A stretch of DNA of 64,000 nt. It comes from JAPOUP01 sp965199865 (GTDB lineage Bacteria; Pseudomonadota; Alphaproteobacteria; Rhodobacterales; Rhodobacteraceae). The translations under genes were made by a program, and so were the position numbers. The DNA lies in contig CBDATU010000005.1 in assembly GCA_965199865.1 (NCBI GenBank), forward strand, positions 319,552-383,551. Reading direction: 5' to 3'. The notes beneath the pieces were generated by a model. It saw only the letters and a list, made by a program, of their open reading frames with translations. It was not told the DNA's origin and ran no database searches. Positions 36,875 to 45,882 of the stretch are shown piece by piece. How positions within the stretch are numbered: the stretch's first letter is position 1; each line of letters opens with the position of its first letter.

Positions 36875-39070
36875 ATGACAGAATTTTCCTATGCAGTCGA
36901 CGATGCCGGCATCGCCACAATCACCTGGAACATGCCTGGCAGGTCGATGAATGTTCTGTCGCAGCATGGCGCCCAGCAGCTAGGCGACCACATCGATGCG
37001 GCGCTAACCGATGATGCCGTGAAAGGCGTCGTCATCACCAGTGGAAAGGACACGTTTGCCGGCGGGATGGATCTGAACGTCCTGGCGACCATGCGGGAGG
37101 AGGCCGGCGACCAGCCAGCTCAGACGCTCTTCAACCATATCATGGCGATGCATGCACTCCTACGAAAGATCGAGCGCGCTGGAATGGATCCTAAGACCCT
37201 GAAAGGGGGAAAACCGATCGCCGCCGCCCTTCCTGGAACGGCTCTGGGGATCGGCTACGAGATCGCGCTCGCCTGCCACCGCATTTTCTGTACTGACCGC
37301 CCAGAGGCAAAGGTCGGTCTCCCGGAAATACTTGTGGGTCTCTTTCCCGGTGCAGGCGGTACGACACGGCTGGTTCGCAAACTCGGCATCACGGCCGCTG
37401 CGCCCGTTCTGCTGGAAGGCAGGCTGAATGATCCAAAGGCAGCGAAAGGCATGGGACTGATCGACGAGGTTGCGAGCGACCCTGTCGCTACGGCCAGGGA
37501 ATGGGTATTGAACGCGAAGGACGGAGATCTGGTAAAGCCGTGGGATGCAAAGGGCTACAGGATGCCTGGTGGCGCGCCCTACCATCCATCCGGCTTCATG
37601 ACCTTTGTCGGTGCCGCGGCAATGGTTCACGGAAAGACAAATGGAGTCTATCCAGCGGCAAAGGCCATGCTTGCCGCCATTTACGAAGGAGCCCTTGTTC
37701 CGTTCGACACAGCGCTGAGGATCGAGGCCCGGCAGTTCGTATCCGTGCTGATGCACCCTTCGAGCAGCGCCATGATCCGGTCACTGTTCATCAATAAGGA
37801 AGCGCTGGAGAAGGGAGCGAACCGGCCGGAAGTACCAAACCAGCAAGTGCGCAGGCTCGGTGTTCTTGGTGCCGGAATGATGGGTGCGGGCATCGCGCTT
37901 GTTTCCGCACAGGCAGGGATCGATGTGGTGCTGGTTGACCAGACCCAGGACGCGGCTGACAGGGGCAAGGCGGTGACCGTAGCCTACATGGACAAACGCA
38001 TCAGGCGCCGCAGGGCAACCGAAGAGCGGAAGGCGGAAGTCCTGGATCGCATCACCGCCACAACGGATCTCAATGCCCTTGAAGGGTCTGACCTCATTGT
38101 TGAAGCGGTGTTCGAGGATCCGAACATAAAGGCCGGAATTACAGGGAAGGTCGAAGCCATTGTCGGCAGGGACTGCATTTTCGCCTCGAATACATCCACG
38201 CTTCCGATCAGTGATCTGGCCAGGGCCAGCGTCCGCCCTGATCAGTTCATCGGCATCCACTTTTTCTCACCAGTCGAGAAAATGAAGCTCGTGGAAATCA
38301 TCAAGGGCCGTGAAACCGGTGACCGGGCGGTGGCCAAGGCACTCGACTATGTTCGGCAAATCCGCAAAACACCGATTGTCGTCAATGACGCACGGTTCTT
38401 TTTCGCCAACCGCTGCATCATACCATATGTCAATGAGGGCATTCGCATGGTCGCCGAAGGCGTGGCGCCAGCGCTGATCGAGAACGCGGCAAAGCTTCTG
38501 GGCTTCCCGCTCGGACCACTACAGCTTGTCGACGAAACCTCGATCGATCTTGGCGCAAAGATCGCCCGGGCGACCAGGGCAGCGATGGGTGCGGCCTATC
38601 CTGACGCGACCTCCGATGACGTGATATTCTGGATGGAGAGCGAGAGGCGGTTGGGCCGCAAGGCCAAAGCGGGATTCTATGTCTATGATGACAGCGGCAG
38701 GCGGCAGGGTTTGTGGGAAGGTCTCGGCCAACGGTATCCACTGGCCGGGAGCCAACCGGAAATCACCGAAGTGCAGCACAGGCTGCTTCTCATACAGGTC
38801 CTGGAAGCGGTGCGCACTCTGGAGGACGGTGTCCTGACTGACATCCGTGAAGGCGATGTCGGCGCCGTTCTTGGCTGGGGATTCGCCCCCTGGTCTGGAG
38901 GGCCGTTTTCCTGGCTTGACATGATTGGCCCAGGAAAGGCCGTGGAGATGTGCGAGCGGCTGGAAGCCAGATGCGGCACCAGGTTCCGCGCACCGGAACT
39001 GCTAAAGGAGGTTGCGAGCCAGGGAACGGGTTTCTACGGACGTAGCGGAGTAAAGACAGTCGCCGCCTGA
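36875..39070 (+). CDS. Multifunctional beta-oxidation protein (enoyl-CoA hydratase / 3-hydroxyacyl-CoA dehydrogenase, FadB/FadJ-like)
   Basis: A 731-residue alpha subunit. The hydratase domain covers residues 1-190 with both catalytic glutamates, E129 (GIGYEIAL) and E151 (GLPEILVGL). The NAD-binding domain begins near 326 with GVLGAGMMGAGIAL, and the dehydrogenase catalytic histidine is in IHFFSPVEKMKL. Two C-terminal 3HCDH domains follow to the end. It forms the trifunctional complex with the thiolase encoded 76 bases upstream. No lesion seen. Confidence 0.95.
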   Translation: MTEFSYAVDDAGIATITWNMPGRSMNVLSQHGAQQLGDHIDAALTDDAVKGVVITSGKDTFAGGMDLNVLATMREEAGDQPAQTLFNHIMAMHALLRKIERAGMDPKTLKGGKPIAAALPGTALGIGYEIALACHRIFCTDRPEAKVGLPEILVGLFPGAGGTTRLVRKLGITAAAPVLLEGRLNDPKAAKGMGLIDEVASDPVATAREWVLNAKDGDLVKPWDAKGYRMPGGAPYHPSGFMTFVGAAAMVHGKTNGVYPAAKAMLAAIYEGALVPFDTALRIEARQFVSVLMHPSSSAMIRSLFINKEALEKGANRPEVPNQQVRRLGVLGAGMMGAGIALVSAQAGIDVVLVDQTQDAADRGKAVTVAYMDKRIRRRRATEERKAEVLDRITATTDLNALEGSDLIVEAVFEDPNIKAGITGKVEAIVGRDCIFASNTSTLPISDLARASVRPDQFIGIHFFSPVEKMKLVEIIKGRETGDRAVAKALDYVRQIRKTPIVVNDARFFFANRCIIPYVNEGIRMVAEGVAPALIENAAKLLGFPLGPLQLVDETSIDLGAKIARATRAAMGAAYPDATSDDVIFWMESERRLGRKAKAGFYVYDDSGRRQGLWEGLGQRYPLAGSQPEITEVQHRLLLIQVLEAVRTLEDGVLTDIREGDVGAVLGWGFAPWSGGPFSWLDMIGPGKAVEMCERLEARCGTRFRAPELLKEVASQGTGFYGRSGVKTVAA

Positions 39071-39680
39071 ATGTTTTCCGAAATTCGTTTGGGATAAGAG
39101 GCAATGCCGGAAGCTCGTGCGATGCCTGCAGAATAAAGCATAACATATTGATTATTTGTAATAATTACGAGTCTCTTCCGAGTGGATTCACTGAATGCGG
39201 CATTTCTGCGGCGGGTTCGCGCCAATGTCGGGCTGATCCCGCCAGTGCTCCTCACCTAGATCATCACATGTAGGGATTCCCGGCCCCATGACACCCGGCG
39301 CACAGAAAGTGGCCAGCATCACGTCAAGCCCAGGTTATGGGACGGCAATTCCGCACTGCCACCGGGCTGCGGGAACCCTGCGGCGACGGGGAGCCCGAAT
39401 GCGGCATCCCGCCCGTTAGGATATTTCCCGATATCCTCCTACGGTGATGGTGAGTGTTGCCCTGATGGACATGCGCATTCTGCTGTCAGAGCAGGCATCT
39501 TCAATCCTGCCCAGCATCCTCATCATTCCCCCAACGCCGGGAGCAGATCCAGCCTCCAGCAATCCGTGGCCCCTCTGATTGGATGCTCGCTGGAACGGAT
39601 TGGCCGGTCACGCACAACTGGTCCTGGCACCCGGAATGGCCGGCATCGGCGAATCCCTCCAATCCATAAGGAGGCATCAC
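39071..39680. other. Gene-poor stretch left of the nested transposons
   Basis: About 610 bases. Featureless frames only, with a short AT-rich patch around 39140-39175. A strong AAGGAGG at 39668-39674 marks the start of the small interrupted frame at 39681. Confidence 0.45.
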
Positions 39681-39711
39681 ATGCGTCAGATGTTCGAACC
39701 ACTTCCGGACG

Positions 39712-39722
39712 GGTCCCGAGCC
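39712..39722 (+). repeat. Direct repeat flanking the outer transposon (GGTCCCGAGCC), left copy
   Basis: Identical to 45883-45893. Eleven bases directly abut the TGTCACTACC termini, consistent with the 9-12 bp target duplications of IS4-family elements. Confidence 0.9.
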
Positions 39723-41341
39723 TGTCACTACCACATACTTGACCGGCTCATTCCCTTCTCCGCTCCGTCCGGGCCCGTATGGCCCTGGCATGGGTTTCCG
39801 CGACGTTGAGGATGCGCAGGCCCTGCCATAGCTTCTGGGTTCCGGGCAGGGGCTGGCGCTTCGTCGGGCGGAACCCGGCGAGGCCGGCGACGAGCGTGAC
39901 GTAGCGCGCCACGGTCATGTCCGGCTCCGGCGGCGCCCTCTGGCCGATGACGCGCTCATACGCGGCGTGAATGACCACCGCCCCGCCGCTTTCCGGGCTG
40001 ACATGGCGGTCCGCCGGGCTGTCGGGGCTCTCCCGCGCCAGAAGCTGGAGGTCCCAGACCCGGAACGCGGTTATCGCGTCGAAGGCGAGGCATCTGCGCA
40101 GGTCGTCGGCGGCGTCGAGCCTGCGGTCCTTTATCCTCGTCCCCGTCTTCAGGGCTCTGAAATATTCCTCGATGCGCCAGCGCAGCTCGTAGCGCCTCAG
40201 GGCGGTCTCCGCCGTCCGCATGCCGTCGCCGCCCTCGTTGGACAGGAGCATCCAGTGCAGCGCCTCCCCTCCCTTCGCGACGCGCTTCGGCGGGTTCTCC
40301 TCGATGGCGGAGACCACCGTCACGGGCAGCGGGCGCCTGTCCCCCGCGTCCCTCGGCGCCGCGATGTCCAGTTCCGAGCAGCGCAGCGTCAGCGTGGCGA
40401 CGCGCGCTTTCCGGGCCTTCGGCCCGCCGCGTTCGGGAACGGTGATCCTGCGGTGGCCGACCGGCTCCAGCGCGGCGACATGCTCCCACAGGCACCTTTC
40501 GTCGCCGTCGGGCAGCGCCACGCGCCGCTTCGCCGAGCGGCTCGCCCGCACCAGCAGCGCGGCGCCGGTCCGGTCCGCTTCGCGGAGAAGGGCCCAGAAG
40601 TCGCCTTCGCGGTCACAGACGCTCACGACCTTCGCGTCCGGGCAGGCCTCCGCGAGCTCTCCGGCCCGCCGCAGCCCGTCGATCCAGCGGGCGCTGTCCC
40701 TGTCCGGCCGCCGCCGGAAGTCCGCGTCGAGCGTGAACAGCCCGAGCGGGCGTCCGCTGCCGTTCAGTGCCACGCCGCAGTGGGCGAGGATGCCGTCGGT
40801 GCCCTTTCCGCCGCCGCCGAGCCCGTCCAGCCCGGACGTCGCCGCCAGGGTGCCGTAGTTCAGCGCCGTCGTGTCCTGGACAGCCAGGATCACCGGCTCC
40901 AGGCGGCAGCGCTCCACCGTCGCCTCCAGGTGGGGTTCGAGTATGTCGTCCATGGTCACCCCAGCGTTCGAGAGCAGCCTGTAAGCCGCCTCCTGCTCCG
41001 CCCTGCCCGGAAACAGCTCCGGCACCGGCGCACCGGGCTTCCTGGTCCAGGCCGCTCCCATCGCGGCGATCCGGCGGCGGACCCGGCCGTCCGGATGGCT
41101 GCTCCGCGCGTATTCCCGCTCCGCCCAGTCGCCCCCGCGGTGCAGCGGTCCGGTATGCCCGAGCCTGCGCTCCGGCTCCGCCCGGAGAACCTTGTATGTC
41201 TGAATCAATCGGAAAGAATCTGAAGGATGATGTTGTGGAAAGTTTTCCACACCTGTGGAAAACTCCGCGCCGGCTGTGCGGAACCTGGCGTGGTCGCGGC
41301 TGGCATATCCGGGACGTTCGTGCATCATCCGCAAGGGGATT

Positions 41342-41387
41342 CCCCTCCGCGTGGCAACGCGGAGGGGAGTGCGGGGCGCTGCCCCGC
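41342..41387 (+). ncRNA. Stem-loops in the IS110 left arm, candidate part of a bridge RNA
   Basis: Two strong adjacent hairpins. CCCCTCCGCGT/ACGCGGAGGGG closes a GGCA loop (41342-41367), and GCGGGGC/GCCCCGC closes GCT (41371-41387). They lie in the non-coding 5' arm where IS110-group elements encode the guide (bridge) RNA. The inner transposon enters 37 bases downstream, so any full RNA is split. RNA identity is inferred from position and folding only. Confidence 0.4.
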
Positions 41388-41415
41388 GAAGGCGGGTCGG
41401 GCCGTGAGGAACCTG

Positions 41416-41424
41416 GTCCGGGGG
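41416..41424 (+). repeat. Target-site duplication of the inner transposon (GTCCGGGGG), left copy
   Basis: The second copy is at 43862-43870. Nine bp equals the duplication made by Tn5/IS50-type transposases. Depending on how the end is drawn, one more base can be counted. Confidence 0.9.
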
Positions 41425-41449
41425 ATGTCACTATATATTAGTTGATTCC
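41425..41449 (+). repeat. Inner transposon terminal inverted repeat, left end
   Basis: Pairs with 43837-43861 (19 of 25 positions; the outer 11 are perfect). Confidence 0.85.
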
Positions 41450-41476
41450 ATAGGTCGCCCGTGCTACCTGATTCGC

Positions 41477-43855
41477 ATGCAGGTCGGGATGCGCCATTTC
41501 GGGGAGGAAACGGTCGGGTGGCTGAGGTCCGCGGCGGCGGCGGGAGCCGGACGGCGCAGTCTGGCGGCGGGGCTGTGCGAGCGCGAGGACTGGACCAACG
41601 CCGCCGGAGCGCCGTGCCTCGCTTCCGCCCGGCTGGCCCTGCCGAAGATCGCGGAGCGCTACGGCATCACCCTGCCGCAGGCCGGATCGCCGGTGGCTCC
41701 CGGCAGACCGCTGCCGGAGCATCCCGACGTCCGGTTCTCCGGCACGCTCGCGGAGCTCGGCGGTGTCGGGCTGGAGATGGCGGAGACGGCGGAGGAGCGG
41801 CGCGCCCTGCGGGGGATGATGGAGAGCCACCATCCCCGGGGCGACCCGTCCAATCCCGGCGCTCTCCTCTTCTACTGGATCAGCAGCGAACGCCTGGGGC
41901 GCGTCGGCGGGCTCTGCTTTCACGCGGCCAACTGGCACCAGAGGGCACGGGACGCCTACATCGGCTGGAGCGGCCGGGAGCGGATGGCGAAGCTGGGGCT
42001 GCTGGTGCAGAACTCCAGGTTCCTGATCCTGCCGGGCGTGGAGGTCCCGCACCTGGCCAGCCACGTTCTGGGGCTGGCGGCAAGGCGGCTTCCCGATGAC
42101 TGGGAGAGGCTGCACGGCGTCCGTCCGGCGATGGCCTTCACCTATGTCGGCGCGGAGCGCCCCGGCACGGCCTACGCGGCGGCCGGATGGGAGTTCGCCG
42201 GGACCACCTCCGGCCATCCTCCCGGCCACCGCCGGGAGGGAGCGGAGGCCTGCGGCGTCTGGATGAGGCCGCTGGATCCGGACTGGCGCGACCGCATGTG
42301 CCGCGGGCCGGAGACGCCGCGCTGGCTGGGCCCGGCCCCGGCGATCCCGGAGGACGCCGACTGGGCGGACCTGGAGTTCGGGCCGGTCGGCCATCCCGAC
42401 GGACGGGTGCGCAGCCGGATCCTGGCCATGGGGAGGGCCTGGGAGACCCGGCCCGGTGAGCCGGTCGCCGTTGTCTTCGCCGGAAAAAAGGATCAGGGTG
42501 CGGCCTACAGGCTGCTTTCCAACCCCAGGGTGAGCATGGACGACATCATCGAGAGCCACCGCATGGCCACGCTCCAGCGCTGCCGGGCGGAGACGGAGGT
42601 CCTGGCCATCCAGGACACCACGATGCTGGACTTTTCCGGCCTGAAGGGCTCCACGGGCGGTCTGGCGAAGCTCGGCGGCGGCGGATCGGGCAGCGTCGGC
42701 ATCCCGGCGCACGTGACGCTGGCGGTGTCGGCCTCCGGCCGCGGCCTCGGGGTGCTGGCCATCGACGCCAGCTTCCGGGAGGGCGTCACCGTGAAGGCCG
42801 ACCGCAGGCGCGGAGGCACGGGGCGGGCGGAGACGGAACCGGACAGGGCGGCGGAGACGGAGACGCCCGACGGTGGCAGCGAGAGCCGCCGCTGGCTGGA
42901 GAGCCTGGCCCTGGCGCAGGAGGTCGGGAGGACCAGCCCTGGAACCCGGATGGTCACCGTCTGCGACCGCGAGGGCGACATATGGGACATGTTCGAGGCC
43001 CAGGCGGAAGACCCCGCCGCGGCCGGGCTGCTTGTGCGCTCCAGCGCCTCGACCCGCCGCTCCGTCATCGCCGGCGGTGAGGTGGTGGACCTCATGGAGC
43101 ACGTCTCCGGGCTGCCCGCCGCCGGGACGCGCGTCGTCCACGTCGCGGCGCGCGGCGGGATCACCGGGTCGCGTGGGCGGAAGGCCGTGAGGGCCCGCCC
43201 GGCGCGGACCGCGGAGACGGAGATCCGCGTCGCACGCGTCGAGCTGAAGGCCCCCGGACGGAGCCGCCAGACCCTGCCGGTCACCGCGGTGCTCGCCAGC
43301 GAGACCACCACGCCGCCGAAGGGCGGCCGGCGGCTGTCCTGGCTGCTGCTGTCCAGCGACGCGAAGCCCGACCTCCAGGGCGCCATCGACACCGTCAGGC
43401 GCTACGAAACAGGATGGACCATCGAGGAATATTTCAGGACCCTGAAACAGTGCACCCGCATCGAGGACCGCCAGCTCGACGAGGCCGACGACCTCCGGTG
43501 CTGCCTCGCCTTCGACGCCGTCACCGCATGGCGCGTGTTCGACATCCAGCGCGCCGCGAAGGCCGAGCCCGACCGGCCCGCCCTTGATTTCCTGGACGAG
43601 GACGAGCTCACCGCCCTCTGGATCGGACTGGAGGATTACGGCTTCAGGGACGCCCGGGCCCCGCCCTTCGACGGCTTCACCATCCGCGAGGCCGCCATCG
43701 ACATCGGCCGCTACGTCGGCTTCATCCCCTCGAAACGCCAGCCCCTGCCGGGGACGCAGAAAATGTGGAAAGGCATGAAATACCTCCTCCAGGCAACCGC
43801 ATTCTACAGGGCCTTCAGAAGCCGGGGCCCGCTCAGGGAGTCAACAGTGCTATAG
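41477..43855 (+). CDS. DUF4338 (DruA-like)-IS4/Tn5 transposase fusion protein, intact frame
   Basis: A 792-residue two-part protein. Residues 1-70 are a helical lead segment (EETVGWLRSAAAAG, SLAAGLCERE). Residues 80-270 match DUF4338, the domain of Druantia protein DruA: LAELGGVGLE, LFYWISSERLGRVGGLCF, YIGWSGRERM, LVQNSRFLILPGVEVPHLAS and VWMRPLDPDW. Residues 294-360 are a Tn5-type DNA-binding region. The DDE core has D380 (LAIQDTTML), D497 (VTVCDREGD) and E651. The Tn5 Y-2-R-3-E-6-K motif reads Y644, G647, E651, K658, so the arginine is missing. A Tn5-like dimerisation tail ends in KRQPLPGTQKMWKGMKYL. The TAG stop lies inside the right terminal repeat. The start at 41477 is supported by alignment to the outer protein. 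Confidence 0.88.
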   Translation: MQVGMRHFGEETVGWLRSAAAAGAGRRSLAAGLCEREDWTNAAGAPCLASARLALPKIAERYGITLPQAGSPVAPGRPLPEHPDVRFSGTLAELGGVGLEMAETAEERRALRGMMESHHPRGDPSNPGALLFYWISSERLGRVGGLCFHAANWHQRARDAYIGWSGRERMAKLGLLVQNSRFLILPGVEVPHLASHVLGLAARRLPDDWERLHGVRPAMAFTYVGAERPGTAYAAAGWEFAGTTSGHPPGHRREGAEACGVWMRPLDPDWRDRMCRGPETPRWLGPAPAIPEDADWADLEFGPVGHPDGRVRSRILAMGRAWETRPGEPVAVVFAGKKDQGAAYRLLSNPRVSMDDIIESHRMATLQRCRAETEVLAIQDTTMLDFSGLKGSTGGLAKLGGGGSGSVGIPAHVTLAVSASGRGLGVLAIDASFREGVTVKADRRRGGTGRAETEPDRAAETETPDGGSESRRWLESLALAQEVGRTSPGTRMVTVCDREGDIWDMFEAQAEDPAAAGLLVRSSASTRRSVIAGGEVVDLMEHVSGLPAAGTRVVHVAARGGITGSRGRKAVRARPARTAETEIRVARVELKAPGRSRQTLPVTAVLASETTTPPKGGRRLSWLLLSSDAKPDLQGAIDTVRRYETGWTIEEYFRTLKQCTRIEDRQLDEADDLRCCLAFDAVTAWRVFDIQRAAKAEPDRPALDFLDEDELTALWIGLEDYGFRDARAPPFDGFTIREAAIDIGRYVGFIPSKRQPLPGTQKMWKGMKYLLQATAFYRAFRSRGPLRESTVL

Positions 43856-43974
43856 TGACATGTCCGGGGGACCGTGCGGGAGCCTGGCCGCCCGCCTTCA
43901 CCGCCGTCCTTCCGCGTCCTGGATGGATGCCTGGGTAGGACCCGAATCAACCGCAAGAGTAGGAGCGGAAGGAC

Positions 43975-44928
43975 ATGACAGACAGGATAGTGGCGGGAAT
44001 CGACGTGAGCAAGAGCCGGCTGGACGTCCACGCGAACGGCGATGACGGGGGCTTCGCGAACGGAAAGGAGGGATTCCGGGCTCTGCACGGATGGCTCCGC
44101 GAACGCGGCGTGACTCACGTGGTGGTCGAGGCCACCGGGCGGTTCCACCGCCAGCTGCACCAGTCGCTACACGACAGGGGCTACATCGTGCACGTCGTCA
44201 ATCCCCTGCGGGCGCGCCGTTTCGCCGAGGCGCTCGGCCAGGTCGCGAAGTCCGACCGGATCGACGCCAGGGCGCTGGCCGCCTTCGGGGAGGTCGGCGG
44301 GCTGCCGGCCGCACAGCCGAAACCCGAGGCGCTGCAGGAACTCGAACGCCTGCTGGTCGCCCGCGAGGCGCTCGTCGACACGCGCACTTCCCTGACCGCC
44401 CGGATCCGGGAGATCGGCGGGACGACGGCCGCGGCCGCGGCCCTGAAGAGGGCGCTGGCCGGGATCGTGGAGGAGATCGGCGTGCTCGATGCCGGGATCG
44501 CGACGGCGATCGACGCGGATCCCGGGCTGGCCCGGCGCCGGGACATCCTCGTGAGCGTCCCGGGGATCGGGCCGGTGACCGCTGCCGCCCTGATCTGCTG
44601 GATGCCGGAGCTCGGGACCCTCGGAAGCCGGCAGGCGGCGGCGCTCCTGGGTGTCGCCCCCTTCGCCAGGGATAGCGGAACGCTGTCAGGGGCGAGGCGC
44701 ATCCGCGGCGGGCGACGCAGGCCCCGCGACGTGCTCTACATGGCGGCGATGACGGCCATACGCTGGAACCCGGCGATGAGGGAGCTGTACGAACGGCTCA
44801 CGGCGGCGGGCAAGGCCCACAAGGTGGCGCTAGTCGCGGTGATGCGCAGAATGGTGATCCTCACGAACGTCCTGCTGCGCGACGGGCGCGGATGGTCCCC
44901 GGACGCGCCGGTTGCGGCACCGTCATGA
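43975..44928 (+). CDS. IS110-family transposase (DEDD / serine recombinase-like)
   Basis: A 317-residue transposase of normal IS110 length. The N-terminal RuvC-like DEDD domain has D10 (AGIDVSKSRLDVH), E52 (VVVEATGRF), D94 and D97 (KSDRIDARAL). A coiled central region follows. The C-terminal Transposase_20 domain has VSVPGIGPVTAAAL and the serine motif GVAPFARDSG with candidate nucleophile S234, then RRIRGGRRRPRDVLYMAA. All key residues are present, so the protein may be active, but its upstream region (promoter and guide RNA) is interrupted by the inner transposon, whose end lies 113 bases before the start codon. Confidence 0.93.
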   Translation: MTDRIVAGIDVSKSRLDVHANGDDGGFANGKEGFRALHGWLRERGVTHVVVEATGRFHRQLHQSLHDRGYIVHVVNPLRARRFAEALGQVAKSDRIDARALAAFGEVGGLPAAQPKPEALQELERLLVAREALVDTRTSLTARIREIGGTTAAAAALKRALAGIVEEIGVLDAGIATAIDADPGLARRRDILVSVPGIGPVTAAALICWMPELGTLGSRQAAALLGVAPFARDSGTLSGARRIRGGRRRPRDVLYMAAMTAIRWNPAMRELYERLTAAGKAHKVALVAVMRRMVILTNVLLRDGRGWSPDAPVAAPS

Positions 44929-45860
44929 CGCCCGCCTGTGGAAAGAATGTGGAAAAGTGGGGAAAAGATCCGGAAAGACCGCGGAAAATGCCCTGAAACC
45001 CCTTGAAACGAGACATGGATGCTCCCGCCAGTCCGGCCGCAGCGGCAGCGTCCACACGCTGCGACGGATGCCCGAACGCCGCCCGGAGGTCAAGCCGGGA
45101 CATCTCTCCCAGCCCGCCGCCCTGTAACCCGTCCCGGCGTGGTCCGGACCGACGATGGTGTAGACGAGCGCCGGACGGACGCCGTAGAGGGCCTGCCAGT
45201 CGTCCGCCACGCGATCCGCCGCCAGCCGCAGCGCCAGGGAGGCGAGGCCGTGGACCCTCACGGAAGGTCTGATCAGGAAGCGGTGGTTGTTAAGGACCAG
45301 ACCCATGTTCGCGATCCGCGCCCGCGCCGACCAGCCGATGGCGTCGTCCCGAGGCCCCAGCTGGCAGGACGCCGGAACGAAGCCCAGACCGCCGAGCCGC
45401 CCCTGCGCGCCGCTCACGATCCAGTACCGCAGCTGCCCTCCCGGAGCCCGCCGCCAGCCCTCCGGATGGTGCGTCTCCATCATCGACTCCCAGGCGCGGC
45501 GGTCCGCCTCCGCCAACGGCTCCAGCCGCACCCCGCCGAGCGCGTCCAGAGCGCACTCGACCGGGGCGCCGCCAGGGTCGTCGGCGGCCGGTCGCCCGTT
45601 GGACGACGCGAAGCGCGGCGCCGCCTCCGGCAGCGTCAGGCCGAGCTCCTCCGCGAGCAGGGGAAGGACCCGCATCCCGGTGACCGTCGACGGCCTCCCG
45701 TCGTGGGTCAGCCAACCCTCCCGGCCGCTCAGCTCGCGGGCGAGGCCCGAACGCGTGACGCCGCCGCGGAGGCATTCGTTCCCCAGCCACTCGACCGTGG
45801 CAGGGGAAATCTGTCTGAGACCGATATACATGGTCCCCGATTCGCATGGATCCGATCTCT

Positions 45861-45882
45861 AGTCAAGTATGCGGTAGTGACA
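45861..45882 (-). repeat. Outer transposon terminal inverted repeat, right end
   Basis: Its reverse complement starts TGTCACTACCGCATACTTGA and matches 39723-39744 with one mismatch. Confidence 0.9.

Larger units (their letters stand above)
41425..43861 (+). mobile_element. Inner IS4/Tn5-like transposon with DUF4338-transposase gene (2,437 bp)
   Basis: Terminal inverted repeats of about 25 bp (19 matches) begin ATGTCACTATA at both ends and share GTTGA further in. A 9-bp duplication GTCCGGGGG flanks it. It carries one gene filling almost the whole element. It is related to, but clearly different from, the outer transposon: the first eight bases of the ends (TGTCACTA) and the protein architecture are shared. 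It sits in the 5' arm of the IS110, so it arrived last. Confidence 0.92.
41188..45012 (+). mobile_element. IS110-family insertion sequence, itself interrupted (1,379 bp without the inner transposon)
   Basis: Boundaries were deduced from the restored host gene. AG (CT on the coding strand) at 41186-41187 and again at 45011-45012 acts as the core dinucleotide, and no inverted repeats or longer target duplication are needed, as usual for IS110. The transposase gene reads rightward (43975-44928). The 5' non-coding arm is 341 nt (41188-41424 plus 43871-43974) and the 3' arm 84 nt. That asymmetry fits the IS110 group, where the bridge RNA is encoded on the 5' side. Boundaries could shift by two bases because of the core repeat. 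Confidence 0.82.
39748..45831 (-). pseudogene. DUF4338 (DruA-like)-IS4/Tn5 transposase fusion gene, split by IS110
   Basis: The 5' half (45831-45013, 273 codons) encodes the DruA-like part. It has an N-terminal helical segment (TRSGLARELSGREGWL), then ALGGVRLEPLAEADR, LNNHRFLIRPSVRVHGLAS and TGYRAAGW. The 3' half (41187-39748) encodes the Tn5-type DNA-binding segment (HPDGRVRRRIAAMG) and the DDE core. The core has AVQDTTALNY, VVSVCDREGDF and the complete Y-2-R-3-E-6-K motif in YELRWRIEEYFRALK. Removing 41188-45012 joins cysteine codon TGT to CTC CGG in frame and gives 752 codons, aligned end to end with the 792-residue inner protein. In the present sequence the first half runs into IS110 DNA and stops at 44923. 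The gene is inactive unless IS110 leaves. Confidence 0.88.
39723..45882 (-). mobile_element. Outer IS4/Tn5-like transposon with DUF4338-transposase gene, interrupted by an IS110 (6,160 bp total)
   Basis: The ends form a 22-bp inverted repeat with one mismatch, both beginning TGTCACTACC and then CATACTTGAC. The 11-bp direct repeats lie outside. Without the IS110 insertion (41188-45012, 3,825 bp) the element is 2,335 bp, close to the 2,437 bp of the related inner element. Its only gene is a DruA-domain/Tn5-type transposase on the minus strand, now split. The gene begins 52 bases inside the right end. Confidence 0.9.

Noticed and set aside
39967..41223. Long plus-strand open frame (418 codons) opposite the outer transposase
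   Set aside because: It is the antisense of a GC-rich DDE transposase. The translation is proline/arginine-rich with no family features, whereas the minus strand has all catalytic motifs.
41438..43141. Long minus-strand open frame (567 codons) opposite the inner transposase
   Set aside because: Antisense shadow of the 792-residue protein caused by high GC. No domain, no start signal.
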